DNA of 64,000 nucleotides, from NCBI GenBank assembly GCA_013215815.1, contig JABSQP010000007.1:33042-97041 (forward strand). The letters run 5' to 3'. The DNA is from Alphaproteobacteria bacterium. GTDB taxonomy: Bacteria; Pseudomonadota; Alphaproteobacteria; Micavibrionales; Micavibrionaceae. The position numbers were made by a program, and so were the translations under genes. Positions 28,701 through 37,480 of this stretch are shown here, in pieces (position 1 is the stretch's first letter; every line of letters begins with the position of its first letter). Under the pieces are notes generated by a model that did no database searches, was not told where the DNA came from, and saw only the letters and a list, made by a program, of their open reading frames with translations.

Positions 28701-29501
28701 ACGATAGTTTGCACCTGCACCGCTTGCACGATCATTCCCTGCTGAGAAAACAATATTCGCGCCAAGACCATCTCGACCAAATTCAACAAGCTCTTCAAAC
28801 TTGGCTATGATCTCACTTGTGTCTGTTCCAATAAAATTGATTTTCGTGTTATCACCAAATGCCGCGTCGATACCCCAGCTGTTATTGATGATATCAAAAT
28901 CATTATCCAGTGCGTACTGAAAGGCATCAACAACATCAGAGAGATCGCCTTCGCCGTTAAATCCACGGCGAATACCGACTAACTCAGAATCAAAAGCAAC
29001 ACCAACAGTGCGCGATCCGTTATCATCACCTGCCAAAATCTGAGATACGTTTGTTCCGTGATTATCACCTGCGTCATTAATGGAGTTATTATCATTATCC
29101 AAGACGTCATAATCTAGATCTGTACGGAAATGGTTGGACAGTTCACTATGGTTATAATTAAACCCATCATCGATCACACCTACACGCACACCTTCACCAG
29201 TATAATCATCCCACACAGGCATTGTGTTAAGACCGTTTGCCCCAGTATGGTGCCACTGCTCCCAGAAATTTCCGGAAATAACGCCAGGATCAGAAGGAAT
29301 CCCTTTCGCAGAAACAGTTGTTTCTTCGATTGAAAATTCAGTTTGGGTTGAAGATGTTGGCGTCGTGGCACTGCCTAAAAGCAGGTGTGAATTATCATCA
29401 TCTAAGACGTATAGAGAAGACGCGTCAGTACGCTCCTTCTCAATAAGACTTAAATCATTAGAATCAGCAATTTGCGATGAAATACCGTCCAAAACCCTCA
29501 T
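25728..29501 (-). CDS. Large subtilisin-like (S8) protease with P-domain and RTX repeats
   Basis: A 1257-residue extracellular serine protease. Residues 75-410 are an S8 domain with Asp111 (GVIDDG), His148 (DNHGTNVS), the oxyanion Asn in SAGN (about 256) and Ser324 (SGTSFSAP), so it should be active. Residues about 435-540 match a proprotein-convertase P-domain (DLDISHSRAGDLIVTLTSP, GTWTLTIEDV). Calcium-binding RTX nonapeptides occupy about 620-660 and 840-1150, and the C-terminus (about 1160-1257, INITDLLTGYTHG) is a type I secretion target domain. No signal peptide is present, as expected for type I secretion. The kexin-like S8 plus P-domain order suggests a preference for basic sites, but this is inference. 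No type I transporter genes are in the window. Confidence 0.93.
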   Translation of the reverse strand: MRVLDGISSQIADSNDLSLIEKERTDASSLYVLDDDNSHLLLGSATTPTSSTQTEFSIEETTVSAKGIPSDPGVISGNFWEQWHHTGANGLNTMPVWDDYTGEGVRVGVIDDGFNYNHSELSNHFRTDLDYDVLDNDNNSINDAGDNHGTNVSQILAGDDNGSRTVGVAFDSELVGIRRGFNGEGDLSDVVDAFQYALDNDFDIINNSWGIDAAFGDNTKINFIGTDTSEIIAKFEELVEFGRDGLGANIVFSAGNDRASGAGANYRNYQNSPYTITVGAISEDGTYADFSDAGANLLVTAAGDDLYVASPNDTNSANIISGTSFSAPAVSGVIALMLEANPDLGYRDVQEILAMSSRQNDAGGTGWAGEGWQFNGATNWNGGGMHFSHDYGYGNVDALAAVRMAETWNIQQTYTNMTTIAPTSSAPALALPDLGTVVTTIDIAQDISIEHVLIDLDISHSRAGDLIVTLTSPDGTDSVLMYRVENGAYTSRYGITGVDFGFSSAAHWGEGSAGTWTLTIEDVAGGNAGTLNDWSLEFLGSAQSSDDLYVYTNEYAGFSGARTTLTDSDGGTDTINAAAVSGNTTIDLNFGGTLAGNIFIIDPGTQIENLYTGDGNDTLTGNAANNILYAGRGDDTIHASLGDDVIDGAQGNDTVSYTFDIGDFLINLIDSVTVALTHVVQAFTDTLSNIENFIFSGTSYTRAELDAYVAGSGQPDPVVDTRLVLGWSGGGKSLTHPDAGDFTYTGDDLGQAGVTDNILNVVRGSTTLSASVLQAGAIDSVILKNDDLTFVNLSGFDSVILDQDNSTNDVTVELVGNNRNVTDTGSGNDVVESYASNGGTVSFINTRAGNDFVYIGGAGTATVYLGEGDDSFAAANTADVAVHGEQGNDYIDSGSGNDRLYGGDGDDEILGGLGDDVIRGDAGADRLNGGFGLDLIYGGVGNDIIDGYDGNDTLFGDDGEDTINGGDGADTLRGGNDNDTLNGGVGRDRVFGDDGDDIINGDSGRDFLRGGNGEDVLDGGSDGDKLYGDAGDDTLYGNSGFDALYGGAGNDTLDGGAQNDRLYGQADNDTLNGGLGDDLLDGGLGHDLLIGDIGNDRAYGGTGNDTVTGGLGNDRLYGNDGNDRLEGGDGTDYLYAGSGIDVLLGGAGADRFYGDAGQDTFGLTDLGTGVDRLYNMTQGEDIINITDLLTGYTHGTDDINDLVQLIDNGNGTTDLRINADGDAGGAYGRAALIYTDLSGSSVDDLVTDGTLVVNQSL

Positions 29502-29627
29502 ATCCTTCTAACCCATTCTCTATTCTATAAAAAAAACCTTACAAAAGCTTTTAAAATACATAAAATTGTATTTAACGCGTTTTACTCATCAAAATTATTA
29601 TTCAATTTTATCAAAGGGTTAATAGAA

Positions 29628-30890
29628 ATGACGATAGACACCCCAAAATCAGACAAAAACCTTTGGGTTAAAATTATTATAGGCATGATTTTAGGCTTTT
29701 GTGTAGGCGCTGCTCTCTCTCCATCCGGTTTAGCCCTCATTGAACCATTTAAAGCGATTGAAATAGGTCGCTGGATCGCACTTCCGGGCATCATATTCCT
29801 TGGCATGCTAAAAATGGTCGTTATTCCTTTGATCATTTGTTCCGTTGTTTTGGGGATTGTCTCATGTGGGAATATGGCTTTTTTGAAAAACATGGGCGCA
29901 CACATTGTCCCCTACTTTCTTATCACAACCTTCTTTGCAATTTCCATTGGGGTTACAGCTGTACATCTCATTAATCCAGCTCAATACATGGACAACACAA
30001 TAGCAGAAGCAACAATGCACGCGACGGACATGCCTTCTGAAATTTTTGATGATCTCAGTATTCCTGATCGCATTGAAAATCTGATCCCAACAAACTTTAC
30101 ACAAGCATCTCTTGAAAAGAACATGCTGCAAATCGTAATTGCGTCGATCATTCTCGGCATCATCATGCTCTGCCTGCCTAAAGCGACGTACGAACCTTTT
30201 GAAAGACTGTGCGAGTTTGGACAGGCGGCCTGCATGAAAGTCATTGAATGGGCCATGGTACTCGCTCCTTATGCTGTCTTTGGTCTCATAGCAAAAGTCA
30301 CCATTACATTAGGGTTAGAAACCATTATTGGTGTCGGGGCTTACATGGCAACGGTTATGATCGCCTTAGCAGGCTTACTTGTTTTCTATCTTTTCGTTGT
30401 TTCACTATTGGGGAAACGATCTCCGTTTGCCTTTCTGGCAAGCATTAAGGAAGCACAACTGTTGGCGTTCTCGACATCCAGCTCAGCGGCAACGATGCCA
30501 TTTACATTAAAAGCCGCAGAAGAGGGATTAAAGGTTAAAGAAAAAGTATCACGCTTCATTATTCCGCTTGGTGCAACAATAAACATGGACGGAACAGCGC
30601 TTTATCAAGCTGTCGCGGCTCTCTTCCTGTGTTCATTATTTGGAGTAGACCTAAATGGCGTAGAGATATTCATTCTCATGCTCACAACTGTCGGCGCTTC
30701 AATCGGAACACCAGCAACACCAGGCGTTGGTATCATAGTCCTCGCAACTATTCTTGCTGGTATTGGCGTGCCACCAGAGGGCATCGGCATCATACTCGGC
30801 GTTGATCGCCTACTAGACATGTGCCGTACAACGTTAAACGTGACAGGCGATCTTGTCGCCACTACTGTTATGGATCGTTGGATGAAATAG
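29628..30890 (+). CDS. Dicarboxylate/amino acid:cation symporter (DAACS family)
   Basis: The 420-residue inner-membrane protein belongs to the GltP/DctA/EAAT family, which imports C4-dicarboxylates or acidic amino acids with sodium or protons. About eight membrane helices alternate with re-entrant hairpins; STSSSAATMPFTLK (HP1), PLGATINMDGTALYQ (helix 7 with NMDGT) and GTPATPGVG (HP2) are the transport-site motifs, and VDRLLDMCRTTLNVTGD contains the substrate-contacting Asp, Arg and Asn. Which substrate is used cannot be read off. It is convergent with the WecA-like gene, with one base between stops. Confidence 0.93.
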   Translation: MTIDTPKSDKNLWVKIIIGMILGFCVGAALSPSGLALIEPFKAIEIGRWIALPGIIFLGMLKMVVIPLIICSVVLGIVSCGNMAFLKNMGAHIVPYFLITTFFAISIGVTAVHLINPAQYMDNTIAEATMHATDMPSEIFDDLSIPDRIENLIPTNFTQASLEKNMLQIVIASIILGIIMLCLPKATYEPFERLCEFGQAACMKVIEWAMVLAPYAVFGLIAKVTITLGLETIIGVGAYMATVMIALAGLLVFYLFVVSLLGKRSPFAFLASIKEAQLLAFSTSSSAATMPFTLKAAEEGLKVKEKVSRFIIPLGATINMDGTALYQAVAALFLCSLFGVDLNGVEIFILMLTTVGASIGTPATPGVGIIVLATILAGIGVPPEGIGIILGVDRLLDMCRTTLNVTGDLVATTVMDRWMK

Positions 30891-30891
30891 T

Positions 30892-31932
30892 TTAGTCGTG
30901 TTTAAGGTTATACGCCGTATAACCTGCCAAAATTAGTGTCCAACTGTAGGTCATGATATATTCGGGCACGCCCCATGCGCTACCGAAGTATCCAACAGCG
31001 CAAAATACAAACGTTAGAGCAAGCAGCGCATATGTTGCTTGCTTGGGCGTTAAGCCCCTATCGACTAATTTATAATGAAGGTGCAACCGATCAGCTTCAA
31101 AAGGATGTCCACCCTTTTTCAAACGCACAAAGAAAAGTGAAAACGCATCAAGCACGGGCACACCAACAAGCCAGATAATAGCAACTGGCGGCAATATAAA
31201 TTCAACGCCCTGCCCTTTCGCGGCGGATATAGCAAAAAATCCAACGAGTAATCCTAAAGACAGCGATCCCGCATCGCCTAAGAACACGCTCGCTTTTTCA
31301 CGTAAAGGGTGACGCATGTTCAGGAATAAAAATGCCGCTAAAGGTGCGAGCAACAACAGAACACTGAGCGCATGAAAATTAGCATTGTGCTGTGCGTAAA
31401 TCATCATAAGCCAGCCAAGAACAATCATCATGAAACCACCCGCTAAACCATCAAGGCCGTCCATCATATTGATCGCATTCATCAACAAAACAAGACATGT
31501 GACGGAAAATGGCTTTGCTATATAACCAAGCTCAATATCGCCAAAACCTAATAGATTGCCGAGGTTTTCAATTTCTGCGCCGCAAAAAATAACGATGTAG
31601 CATGAAATCGAAATCTGTATGACAAAGCGCACCCATGGCTGCACATGAACTTTGTCATCAAGCACACCAACGGTCAGCAAAAACAGCACGCCTCCCATCA
31701 GCGGTAAAAAGTTGATCGCTTGATGAAGTTGCGCAACCAAGCCCAGCACAAAAAACACTGAAATAATGACAAGACCACCAATTAGCGGAATAGCGCCTTC
31801 ATGCTGCTTACGTCCACCCGGTTGGTCAACTAACCCCACTTTAGCAGCTACAGGGCGCAGTGCCCAAAAGACCGCCAAAGTTACAAAGAAACCTGCTAAA
31901 GCTAAAAACTGGTAAGGAAGAGCATCCATCAT
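30892..31932 (-). CDS. Undecaprenyl-phosphate sugar-1-phosphate transferase (WecA/TagO family)
   Basis: Members start lipid-linked polysaccharide synthesis by moving a (usually N-acetylglucosamine) 1-phosphate to undecaprenyl phosphate at the inner membrane. The 346-residue polytopic protein has about ten to eleven helices, DDKVH (about 92) and NAINMMDGLDGLAGG (about 152-166), which hold the catalytic aspartates, and the C-terminal HHLH-like loop LHLHYKL. With gmd and fcl in the same window it probably serves O-antigen or capsule synthesis. WecA and TagO-type enzymes cannot be told apart by sequence alone. Confidence 0.9.
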   Translation of the reverse strand: MMDALPYQFLALAGFFVTLAVFWALRPVAAKVGLVDQPGGRKQHEGAIPLIGGLVIISVFFVLGLVAQLHQAINFLPLMGGVLFLLTVGVLDDKVHVQPWVRFVIQISISCYIVIFCGAEIENLGNLLGFGDIELGYIAKPFSVTCLVLLMNAINMMDGLDGLAGGFMMIVLGWLMMIYAQHNANFHALSVLLLLAPLAAFLFLNMRHPLREKASVFLGDAGSLSLGLLVGFFAISAAKGQGVEFILPPVAIIWLVGVPVLDAFSLFFVRLKKGGHPFEADRLHLHYKLVDRGLTPKQATYALLALTFVFCAVGYFGSAWGVPEYIMTYSWTLILAGYTAYNLKHD

Positions 31933-32006
31933 GACTTTGTTATATACGTCACAATGATGAAGAACAAAACTGTCAACTCGCTCTTATCCGCGTATTTTAA
32001 ATGAAA

Positions 32007-32213
32007 TTAGCCGCTATCACCATCCAAAGCGCCTGGTAATGTATCGACATAAAGAGCCTCTAGCTCATCCCCAAAAAGGAAGATGGAAGCGATCAAGGCA
32101 ACTGAAATTCCCGCTGCAATGAGGGCGTACTCGGTCGCGGTTGCGCCTGATCTGGATTGTAAAAAAGCATATAGTTTTAATATAAAAAACCCAGTTTTTC
32201 TTTCCACAAACAT
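32007..32213 (-). CDS. Orphan Flp/Fap-type (type IVb) pilin
   Basis: The 68-residue protein has the Flp prepilin cleavage pattern RSG-ATATEYALIAAGISVALI: cleavage after Gly, Glu at position 5 of the mature chain, then a hydrophobic helix. The leader is long (about 23 residues) and an internal start is possible; no good Shine-Dalgarno precedes the first ATG. Flp pilins are assembled by the Tad machinery, but no tad genes are near. It lies 15 bases after the mnmC stop on the same strand and is probably read through from it. Confidence 0.8.
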   Translation of the reverse strand: MFVERKTGFFILKLYAFLQSRSGATATEYALIAAGISVALIASIFLFGDELEALYVDTLPGALDGDSG

Positions 32214-32228
32214 AGAATACCATATTAT

Positions 32229-33992
32229 TTAGGAATTTAAGCGTTTCTTTTCCGCGCGATCAATAAAACGCTGTAACGACAAAGACTTAGCAACACTTTT
32301 TGGTAAACTCTGCACACCACCGCGCATCTGATCAGCGATTAGATAGGCCGCCGCAAGTGAGCCAACAATACCATGTGAACCAAAAGCGGTGGAGAGATAA
32401 ATATTATCTTCATTTGGTACGCGCCCAGTGATAGGAAAACGATCTTTGGACGAAACACGTAAAGCCGCACGGGATGTATCTATTTCAAAATCAATTTCCC
32501 CTAACGATGGAATAGCCTCTTTGAGACGTGTAATATTATCAGCATCATCCTCATCTAAAATATCAGAGTGCTCTAACCATTTTTGGAAAGTTGATCCGAT
32601 AGCGTGACGTTCATTAACGCCCGCCGTTATATAACCACTATAACAAATATTTGCCCTCAAATTTGATAACGCATCGTTTTGTTTTACGATTGTTACCTGC
32701 CCGCGAACCGTATGAATAGGGAGTTCTTCAAACTTGGTTGCACCAATGCCGTTTGCAAGCACATAAGCATCTGCATCAATATCACTCAGATCATTCACCT
32801 CATGATTAAAATGAATGTCGATATCTTTTGCGTAATAAACACAGAGTTTATACGGACATATTGTTCCAGCATCGGGCAAATAAAGTGCTTCATGGTCAAG
32901 CGTTATTCCCGCTACATCAGATGCCTCTTCTTTTGATAGACGCTTAATATGGTCACCATGCCAATGCCAGTTCTCAAGAAGTTTTGAAAAACGGCGATCC
33001 TTATCTTCATTGGATATAAGATGTAGCGTTCCGCGATGGCTATACTCTATCGCCTCTGCATGCCCTGCCATACGGATCACATGCGCATAGGCGCTTGAAT
33101 AATACTCACTATCCGCGCCACGAAGCGCTGTAAAACGTGGATTATAAAGACCGATTTCATTGCCTGAAGCGCCAGAAGCAAGCCTATCAGAAGTTTCATA
33201 AATAACGGGCTCAAAACCATATTGCTTCAGCACATAAGCGCATGATGTTCCTGCTAAGCCACCACCAATAATAGCAATGCGTGTTGGGCGTGATGAAGTT
33301 GCAAGTTCTCCCTCTTCTGCATAATGCCCGACGATCATATCGCGCTTACGACCAAAACCTTTTCGCTTTTCAACATGAAATCCTGCAGCAGCAAGCCCTC
33401 GACGCACATCTCCCGCCGCCGTAAATGTTGCAAAACGCGTTCCATTATAACTAAGACGCGCCATATTCCGGTAGAGAGTGTCACTCCACATATCAGGATT
33501 CTTAGCCGGCGTAAAACCATCCAAAAACCAGCAATCAACGCGCGCCTCTAGTTCGGGTATATATTCATTCACATCCCCGAAAATCAGCGTCAGTGAAATC
33601 CGACTATCAAAAACGATGCGGTGAAACCCGCCAACGCGGATTGGATATTGCTCTAATAGTTTATCTGCATATTCACCAAGCTCACTCTGCCATGGCTCTA
33701 ACGCTTCTTGTATCTCCGTTTTGGACAGCGGAAACTTCTCGAACGAGACAAAATCTAGACGCATTTTTAAAGGCGCTGTTTCGCAAAACTCCTTCCATGC
33801 ACAAAGGAAGTTTAGCCCTGTTCCAAAGCCAGTTTCAGCGATTACAAAATCCTGCGCACCAGCCGCCCCTTTTTCTTGCCAAAAGTGAGGGAGATCATTA
33901 CCCTGCATGAAGACATGGCGCGTTTCGGCCAGCCCATCATCGACCGAAAAATAGACATCATCAAACTGGCTGGATCGTGGTGCGCCCTTCAT
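32229..33992 (-). CDS. mnmC: Bifunctional tRNA 5-(methylaminomethyl)uridine enzyme MnmC
   Basis: MnmC matures the wobble uridine of several tRNAs: its FAD domain removes the carboxymethyl group from cmnm5U and its methyltransferase domain adds a methyl. Residues 1-230 are the SAM methyltransferase (VIAETGFGTGLNFL near 50, CWFLDGFTPAKNPDMW near 152). The FAD oxidoreductase runs from about 240 (RIAIIGGGLAGTSCAYVL) to the end. At 587 residues both domains are intact. The gene is divergent from the M3 peptidase gene with a 50-base gap. Confidence 0.95.
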   Translation of the reverse strand: MKGAPRSSQFDDVYFSVDDGLAETRHVFMQGNDLPHFWQEKGAAGAQDFVIAETGFGTGLNFLCAWKEFCETAPLKMRLDFVSFEKFPLSKTEIQEALEPWQSELGEYADKLLEQYPIRVGGFHRIVFDSRISLTLIFGDVNEYIPELEARVDCWFLDGFTPAKNPDMWSDTLYRNMARLSYNGTRFATFTAAGDVRRGLAAAGFHVEKRKGFGRKRDMIVGHYAEEGELATSSRPTRIAIIGGGLAGTSCAYVLKQYGFEPVIYETSDRLASGASGNEIGLYNPRFTALRGADSEYYSSAYAHVIRMAGHAEAIEYSHRGTLHLISNEDKDRRFSKLLENWHWHGDHIKRLSKEEASDVAGITLDHEALYLPDAGTICPYKLCVYYAKDIDIHFNHEVNDLSDIDADAYVLANGIGATKFEELPIHTVRGQVTIVKQNDALSNLRANICYSGYITAGVNERHAIGSTFQKWLEHSDILDEDDADNITRLKEAIPSLGEIDFEIDTSRAALRVSSKDRFPITGRVPNEDNIYLSTAFGSHGIVGSLAAAYLIADQMRGGVQSLPKSVAKSLSLQRFIDRAEKKRLNS

Positions 33993-34042
33993 AAAGACGA
34001 AATGTAGTTATTGACCGACAAAAAGAAAGATAAAAATACATT

Positions 34043-36091
34043 ATGAGCGATCAAAATAATCCTCTCTTACAAGATTCACCGCTTCCAAACAAAGCGCCAC
34101 AATTTGATATTATTAAAGAAGAGCACTTCTTACCAGCTATTAAGGCCGCTATTGATGAAGCACGCAGTAATATTGACACGATCAAAGCAAACAGCGATAC
34201 ACCCACTTTTGAGAACACAATCGTCGCTTTAGAGCACGCATCAGAGCGCCTCGGCACAGTGAGCTCGATTTTCTACAATCAGCTTTCTGCAAATGGTAAT
34301 GATGACCTTGAAGATCTAGCGAATGAAATCGGCCCTTTAACAGCAGCTTTTTCAACTGACATTGCTTTGGATCCAGAAATCTTCGCGCGCGTTAAAGAAG
34401 TCTATGACAACCAAAGCGATTTAAACGTCGAAGAGACGACGCTGTTAGAGGACACGTATAAAGGTTTTGTGCGCGGCGGTGCCTTGCTCGATGAAGATAA
34501 AAAAGCGCGCCTTCGTGAAGTGAACGAAGAAATGTCAACGCTTGGCCCTGCGTTCATGAACAACGCAAAAAAATCTGCCGAAGCGTTCTCTCTTGTCATT
34601 GACGATAAAAAAGATCTATCTGGACTGCCTGAAACGGCCATTGCCGCGGCAGCGCAAACGGCAGAAGAGCGTGATATGGCTGGTAAATGGGTCTTCACAC
34701 TTGATTACCCAAGCTATGTTCCGTTTGCGACATATGCCGATAATCGTGAACTGCGCGAGAAAATGTGGCGTGCCTTTACATCACGCGGATATGGTGATGA
34801 CTTTGATAACTGTGAAAACATCTTAAAGATTGTATCTCTACGTAATGAGCGTGCAAAACTTCTCGGTTACAACGACCATGCAGCTTTTGTACTTGAACGA
34901 CGCATGGCGCGTTCAGCAGATAATGTTCTCGAATTTTTGAATAAACTCCTCAGCGCGTATAAACCTGCGGCGGAAAATGATCTCAAGGCTCTCGAAGAGT
35001 TCGCTAAAGAAGAGAACGGCCCATCACCGATACAACCGTGGGATGTTGGCTATTACAGCGAGAAATTAAAACAAAAGCTATTTGATTACTCCTCAGAAGA
35101 ATTGCGTCCATACTTTCAATTAGAGAAGGTTTTAAACGGTGTGTTCGATCACTTCAGCAAGCTATTCGGCTTATCATTTAAAGCCGCTGATCAATATCCG
35201 ACTTGGCATGACGACGTTACTGCGTACGAAGTGTACGAAGAGAAAACAGATAAGTTCATCGGCGTTCTCTATGCCGACTTCTTCCCGCGCACAGGTAAAA
35301 AAGACGGCGCATGGAAAACAAGTTACCGCGATCAAGGTCTATACCAAGGTAAAATGGAGCGCCCTATTGTTGCAATCGTTTGCAATTTTACAAAACCTAC
35401 AAAAGACACGCCATCGCTACTTAGCTTTGGTGAAGTCACAACACTGTTCCATGAAATGGGCCATGCAATCCACGCTTTGTTATCTGATGTAACATACTCA
35501 TCACATGCAGGCACAAGCGTTCTTTGGGACTTTGTTGAACTTCCTTCCCAAGTTCAAGAAAACTGGGCGTATGAGAAAGAAACGCTAGATCTCTTCGCAG
35601 AGCATTACGAAACAGGAGAAAAGATTCCTGCCGAACTGATTCAGAAAGTAAATAACGCAAAAAACTTTATGGTCGGTTGGGGCGGTCTACGCCAAATCAG
35701 CTTTGGCCTCATGGATATGCGCTGGCATAGTACAGATCCAGCATCAATTAAAGATGTTGCGGAGTTTGAAGATGAAGCGACAAAAGATACGATCCTCTTC
35801 AAACGTCAGTCAGGACCAATGTCGACGTCTTTCTCGCATATCTTTGCTGGTGGCTACGCGGCTGGGTATTACAGTTATAAATGGGCGGAAGTTTTAGACG
35901 CCGATACATTTGAACTGTTCCAAGAACAAGGCCTATACGATCAAGAAACCGCGACACGTTACAAGCAAGAAATCCTAACAAAAGGCGGAAGTGAAAAACC
36001 AGAAGTTCTGTATAAGCGTTTCCGTGGGCGTGATGCAGATCCTGACGCGCTTTTACGCCGAGAGGGATTACTGGATGAAAAGGAAGCGTAA
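34043..36091 (+). CDS. M3-family zinc oligopeptidase (Dcp/OpdA-like)
   Basis: A 682-residue cytosolic thimet-type peptidase that degrades short peptides. The zinc motif is FHEMGHAIH (His470, Glu471, His474), with the third ligand Glu expected about 25 residues on in LPSQVQENW. The C-terminal SHIFAGGYAAGYYSYKWAEVLDAD is the family's substrate-contact region. The GTSVLWDFVELPSQ stretch reads closer to dipeptidyl carboxypeptidase Dcp than to oligopeptidase A, but I do not separate them firmly. No signal peptide. Confidence 0.92.
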   Translation: MSDQNNPLLQDSPLPNKAPQFDIIKEEHFLPAIKAAIDEARSNIDTIKANSDTPTFENTIVALEHASERLGTVSSIFYNQLSANGNDDLEDLANEIGPLTAAFSTDIALDPEIFARVKEVYDNQSDLNVEETTLLEDTYKGFVRGGALLDEDKKARLREVNEEMSTLGPAFMNNAKKSAEAFSLVIDDKKDLSGLPETAIAAAAQTAEERDMAGKWVFTLDYPSYVPFATYADNRELREKMWRAFTSRGYGDDFDNCENILKIVSLRNERAKLLGYNDHAAFVLERRMARSADNVLEFLNKLLSAYKPAAENDLKALEEFAKEENGPSPIQPWDVGYYSEKLKQKLFDYSSEELRPYFQLEKVLNGVFDHFSKLFGLSFKAADQYPTWHDDVTAYEVYEEKTDKFIGVLYADFFPRTGKKDGAWKTSYRDQGLYQGKMERPIVAIVCNFTKPTKDTPSLLSFGEVTTLFHEMGHAIHALLSDVTYSSHAGTSVLWDFVELPSQVQENWAYEKETLDLFAEHYETGEKIPAELIQKVNNAKNFMVGWGGLRQISFGLMDMRWHSTDPASIKDVAEFEDEATKDTILFKRQSGPMSTSFSHIFAGGYAAGYYSYKWAEVLDADTFELFQEQGLYDQETATRYKQEILTKGGSEKPEVLYKRFRGRDADPDALLRREGLLDEKEA

Positions 36092-36109
36092 ATAGGATAG
36101 AATAAATCT

Positions 36110-36478
36110 ATGAGCAATGAATTAGACGGCACCTATCAAGTCACCTCAACGACAAATTACCAAGGCCCACTTGAAAAAAAGAGTGATGGCCAAACAGAAA
36201 TCGTTGATGGCAAAACACAACGCCGCGATCAAGCCAACTGCCTCTGGACAAGCACTTTTACTGTTGTGAGTGAAAACGAAGTTGAAATGGTATCCGTTGC
36301 TGACCCAAGCGAAGCGAATGAAGATTTCAGCCTGATGCGACCTGATGGCTCTCCAACACGTGAACCTGTGACATATAAAAGTACTTTAAAATATGCCCGA
36401 AAAGGTGATCGTATTCAGCTTTCTGGCCAGATAGAATACGGAAATGACGTCACATTCCTAACGATGCGGAAGATTTAA
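36110..36478 (+). CDS. Hypothetical small protein
   Basis: A 122-residue soluble protein, probably beta-rich, starting 18 bases after the M3 peptidase stop with AGGA upstream, so it should be cotranscribed with it. I recognise no motif. Its stop shares the bases TTAA with the stop of the convergent fcl gene. Confidence 0.7.
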   Translation: MSNELDGTYQVTSTTNYQGPLEKKSDGQTEIVDGKTQRRDQANCLWTSTFTVVSENEVEMVSVADPSEANEDFSLMRPDGSPTREPVTYKSTLKYARKGDRIQLSGQIEYGNDVTFLTMRKI

Positions 36479-37437
36479 GCCGCTTTCTGCTCAACGATAT
36501 TTTCTAAAAACCATTGATAGGCTTCTTCGAGCCCGTGTTTTAGAGGCATTTCAGCCTGCCACCCAAGTGCATTCATCTTCGAAAGATCAAGTTTCTTACG
36601 CATCGTTCCGTCTGGTTTTGAGCTATCAAAGTCGATAACACCTTTATACCCAACGATATCGGCGATCATACTCGCAAGCTCTGTAATTGATACTTCATCC
36701 TGCGAACCAATATTGACGATCCCTTCATCATTATAGTTTTGAAGGAGATGGATGATACCATCTGCACAATCATCAACATTCAAAAACTCCCTTAAAGGTT
36801 CTCCTGTTCCCCATAATTTAACTTCAGGAGCATTCGATATTTTCGCCTGGTGTATTTTTAAAAGTAATGCCGGAATAACATGTGATTTTTCTGGATCAAA
36901 ATGATCGTAAATGCCGTACAGGTTTGTCGGCATAGCAGCAATATAACTCCGTTCATATTGTTTTGAATAAAACTGGCAGAGCTTGATACCTGCTATTTTC
37001 GCGAGGGCATATCCCTCATTCGTTGGCTCCAACGGACCGCTTAACAGTGCTTCTTCTTTAATCGGTTGCTGCGCTTCTTTCGGATAAATACAGGACGATC
37101 CCAAATATAAAAGCCGATCAACGTTCGCCAAATGCGCACCATGAATAACATTCTGTGCCATCACAAGGTTTTCATGCAAAAAAGCAGCAGGCTCGGCCGC
37201 ATTTGCCCCTATTCCGCCGACCTTACCCGCGGCCATAACAATAATGTCTGGTTTATTATCAGCAATCCATTGATAGGTATCCGCTTGATTTGTAAGATCA
37301 AGAACACGATGCGGCGCAGAGATAATTTCACAGTTCTCATTTTCTAAACGACGCAAGCATGCTTGTCCAACCATACCTGTCTCTCCAGCGATCCAGATAC
37401 GCTTACCCTCAATAGAAAAATCGTTTTTATGTGCCAT
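36475..37437 (-). CDS. fcl: GDP-L-fucose synthase
   Basis: Fcl epimerises and reduces GDP-4-keto-6-deoxymannose, made by Gmd, to GDP-L-fucose. The 320-residue SDR-type protein has the NADP loop IWIAGETGMVGQA (GxxGxxG-like), catalytic Ser in LYLGSSCIYP and Tyr/Lys in GYALAKIAG. The open frame extends upstream to 37533, but the ATG at 37437 has the right length and an AGG about 11 bases before it; the longer frame would overlap the upstream gene. It is last in a minus-strand operon after a small membrane protein and gmd. Confidence 0.93.
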   Translation of the reverse strand: MAHKNDFSIEGKRIWIAGETGMVGQACLRRLENENCEIISAPHRVLDLTNQADTYQWIADNKPDIIVMAAGKVGGIGANAAEPAAFLHENLVMAQNVIHGAHLANVDRLLYLGSSCIYPKEAQQPIKEEALLSGPLEPTNEGYALAKIAGIKLCQFYSKQYERSYIAAMPTNLYGIYDHFDPEKSHVIPALLLKIHQAKISNAPEVKLWGTGEPLREFLNVDDCADGIIHLLQNYNDEGIVNIGSQDEVSITELASMIADIVGYKGVIDFDSSKPDGTMRKKLDLSKMNALGWQAEMPLKHGLEEAYQWFLENIVEQKAA

Positions 37438-37480
37438 AGCTACTAGACCTGTTATTGATTGTCTTATCCTTTTAACAAAA

